A program made the position numbers and the translations under genes. Shown in pieces: positions 40,266 to 41,835 of a stretch of DNA of 41,835 bases. Source of the DNA: CAZEJK01 sp964512045 (GTDB lineage: Bacteria; Acidobacteriota; Thermoanaerobaculia; Thermoanaerobaculales; Sulfomarinibacteraceae); the NCBI GenBank assembly GCA_964512045.1, contig CAZEJK010000017.1, positions 1-41,835 on the forward strand, given 5' to 3'. The stretch's first letter is position 1. Every line of letters begins with the position of its first letter. Below the pieces are notes generated by a model. The model was not told where the DNA came from. It was given only the letters and a program-made list of their open reading frames with translations, and ran no database searches.

Positions 40266-41315
40266 ATGGTGACTGAACCGGTGCAGCTCGATCGTCTGAC
40301 CGCTCTTCGAAGTGAGCTGGTCCGCAGTGGCCCCGGAGACAAGCTGACCTGCGTGGCGTGCGCCCACCGGTGTGCGCTCGCGGACGGAAAGCGCGGGATC
40401 TGCCTGATGCGTTCGCGCAGCGGCGATGCGCTGCGGGTACCGTTCGGATACACCGCAGGGGTGGCCGCAGACCCGATCGAGAAGAAGCCGTTTTTTCATG
40501 TGCAGCCTGGCTCGACGGCGCTGTCGTTCGGGATGCTCGGCTGTGACCTGCACTGCTCCTTCTGCCAGAACTGGTTCACATCGCAGACGCTGCGCGATCC
40601 CCGGTCGTGTCAGGAGACGCGACCCGCGAGCGCCGAGGAGATCGTCGATACGGCGGTGCGCACCGGCTCCCGGGCCATCGTGTCCACCTACAACGAGCCG
40701 CTGATTACCTCGGAGTGGGCCCATGCGGTGTTCTCCGCGGCGCGGGGTCGCAACCTGCTGACCGGCTACGTCTCCAACGGCCACGGCACGCCCGAGGTGC
40801 TGGAGCACCTGAGGCCGGTGATGGATCTGTTCAAGATCGATCTCAAGGCATGTACCAACGAGGCGTACCGGCAGCTCGGTGGCCATCTGGACGCCGTGCT
40901 CGAGACGATCCGCGGGGCGTGGGAGATGGGGTTCTGGGTCGAAGTGGTGACGCTGCTGGTTCCCGGGTTCAACGATGGCCCGGGGGAGCTGGAGCAGATG
41001 GCCGAGTTTCTCGGATCGGTTTCAGTGGATATCCCGTGGCATGTGACGGCCTTCCACCCCGACTACCGTTGGGATGACGGTCGCTCGACATCCGTGGCGT
41101 CATTGATGGCAGCCCGCGAGGCCGGTCAGGAGGCCGGGTTACGGTACGTCTACACCGGCAACCTGCCAGGGCTCACCGGTGACGGCGAGAACACCCGGTG
41201 TCCCCACTGTGCGGCGACGGTCGTCCGACGTCACGGCTTCCGGGTGCAGGAGTCTCGGGTCCGGCGGGACGGGACGTGCCCGGACTGTGGTGGAGCGATC
41301 GCAGGCGTGTGGTGA
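40266..41315 (+). CDS. amrS: AmmeMemoRadiSam system radical SAM enzyme AmrS
   Basis: This 349-residue protein has N-terminal cysteines C29, C32, C36 and C46 (CVACAHRC...GKRGIC), the signature YTAGVAADPIEKKPFFHVQPGS, and the cluster motif CDLHCSFC (C93, C97, C100). KIDLKA and a C-terminal zinc ribbon (CPHC...CPDCGG) complete the AmrS pattern. The family is related to pyruvate formate-lyase activases and is named for co-occurrence with AMMECR1 and MEMO proteins; neither is visible here. The product is unknown. The start is the ATG with a weak GGAG upstream. It converges with the molybdenum hydroxylase gene, 5 bases apart. Confidence 0.92.
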   Translation: MVTEPVQLDRLTALRSELVRSGPGDKLTCVACAHRCALADGKRGICLMRSRSGDALRVPFGYTAGVAADPIEKKPFFHVQPGSTALSFGMLGCDLHCSFCQNWFTSQTLRDPRSCQETRPASAEEIVDTAVRTGSRAIVSTYNEPLITSEWAHAVFSAARGRNLLTGYVSNGHGTPEVLEHLRPVMDLFKIDLKACTNEAYRQLGGHLDAVLETIRGAWEMGFWVEVVTLLVPGFNDGPGELEQMAEFLGSVSVDIPWHVTAFHPDYRWDDGRSTSVASLMAAREAGQEAGLRYVYTGNLPGLTGDGENTRCPHCAATVVRRHGFRVQESRVRRDGTCPDCGGAIAGVW

Positions 41316-41320
41316 CGGGG

Positions 41321-41835
41321 CTACTCGCCGGGGCCTTCCAGCACGGCTGCGAACCGGTGGTGATCGCCGAGCGCCTCGACGAGGGTCGGTGGTGTCAGCG
41401 GGAGGCGATCGACATCGACACCGAGGGCGTGGCAGACGGCGTTGCGGATCGCTGCAGCCGTGGGAATCAATGACGGTTCGCCGATCCCCTTCGCGCCGTA
41501 CGGTCCGGCACCGTCCACCGGGTCGCTTTCGAGCAGCTCGATCCGGATCGACGGGGTGTCCGAGGATGTCGGGATCACGTAATCGGTGAAGTTGGGGTTG
41601 AGCAGGCGGCCGTTGTCGAGCCGCAGCTCTTCGGTGAGGCCCCAGCCCATACCCTGAACGATGCCTCCCTCCACCTGTCCTTCGGCGGCATCTCTATGGA
41701 GCACCGTTCCGACATCGTGGGCAGCACTGACCTCCAGCACCCGGACCAGGCCGAGGTCCGGATCGACTGCCACGCGGGCGATGTGACATGCCATTGCGTA
41801 GGTCGCATAGGGGTCTCCGGTCCCGGTGACGGGGT
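41321..41835 (-). CDS. Molybdenum hydroxylase (xanthine dehydrogenase family) large subunit, 3' end only
   Basis: The frame is open to the window edge; about 171 C-terminal residues are seen. VEGGIVQGMGWGLTEEL binds the molybdopterin cofactor, and GAKGIGEPSLIPTAAAIRNAVCHAL contains the active-site Glu of the xanthine dehydrogenase family (G-x-K-G-x-G-E). The sequence fits the aerobic-type CO dehydrogenase/xanthine dehydrogenase large chains that hydroxylate purines or other heteroaromatics. The FAD and iron-sulfur subunits should lie beyond the window on the same strand. With the SsnA-like enzyme at 4341 it hints at purine-type catabolism, though the two are 36 kb apart. Confidence 0.92.
   Translation of the reverse strand, partial: PVTGTGDPYATYAMACHIARVAVDPDLGLVRVLEVSAAHDVGTVLHRDAAEGQVEGGIVQGMGWGLTEELRLDNGRLLNPNFTDYVIPTSSDTPSIRIELLESDPVDGAGPYGAKGIGEPSLIPTAAAIRNAVCHALGVDVDRLPLTPPTLVEALGDHHRFAAVLEGPGE

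Noticed and set aside
1..41835. CRISPR array or prophage
   Set aside because: No regularly spaced direct repeats of CRISPR size, no cas genes, and no structural or lysis phage genes were seen.

Overview
The window is 41.8 kb of high-GC bacterial chromosome, with about 33 densely packed genes on both strands, frequent 4-base start/stop overlaps and Shine-Dalgarno (SD) sequences of the GGAGG type. The repertoire suggests a free-living Gram-negative of deltaproteobacterial or myxobacterial flavour: a bacterial enhancer-binding protein, a Ser/Thr kinase with WD40 repeats, an MshEN-domain protein, a DUF3014 protein, a multi-PAS hybrid histidine kinase, and a fused TIGR03960/TIGR03936 radical SAM protein. 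No rRNA gene or taxonomic marker settles this, so the assignment is inference. I see no transposase, prophage or CRISPR array.

Layout. 1-1040 is the 3' part of an AAA+ enhancer-binding protein whose GAFTGA loop is replaced. It is followed by a 156-bp near-perfect palindrome. 1252-3994 (minus) is a zinc-uptake operon, znuABC, led by a small ribbon-helix-helix gene with a Cys/His tail and a perfect 15-bp dyad over its promoter. 4341-6017 (minus) pairs a PqqD-like gene with an SsnA-like aminohydrolase. An MshEN protein (6121-7443), a WD40 kinase (7625-9433, minus) and a divergent STAS protein (9500-9862) follow. 9893-13717 holds a DUF3014 protein, a protease-dead rhomboid-like protein, TerC and a REC-GGDEF response regulator. 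13947-16147 is a two-gene operon resembling the mycobacterial DprE2/DprE1 epimerase pair. CstA and ribosomal protein L33 are divergent at 16233-18196. A PH-like membrane protein and a POT peptide transporter with a large insert (18784-21302, minus) face a coupled ppk1 / hybrid histidine kinase / glycosyltransferase-like operon (21563-27407). A single-TM protein and a methyltransferase complete that block.

28700-30595 looks like accessory DNA next to tRNA-Leu(CAG). It is visibly less GC-rich and holds a ribbon-helix-helix gene interrupted by an in-frame amber codon, a HicB/HicA-like toxin-antitoxin pair and a terminator. The right end carries RNase R, a PTPS-fold protein lacking its catalytic Cys and His, the fused radical SAM protein, a protein of unknown function with an EP-rich linker, a ClC channel with CBS and TrkA-C domains, the radical SAM protein AmrS, and the 3' end of a molybdenum hydroxylase large subunit.

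Shared signals. A dispersed intergenic repeat occurs four times (near 4090, 7456, 18328 and 30875), and two tracts of degenerate heptamer repeats lie at 4137 and 40015. Several genes (STAS at 9500, rnr at 31091, methyltransferase at 28129) have a -10-like hexamer 6-8 bases before the start codon and no clear SD, which suggests leaderless transcripts.

The strongest candidates for something not well described are the zinc-type ribbon-helix-helix repressor with its operator, the DprE1/DprE2-like pair outside Actinobacteria, the free-standing PqqD-SsnA pair, and the divergent PTPS protein coupled to the fused radical SAM gene.
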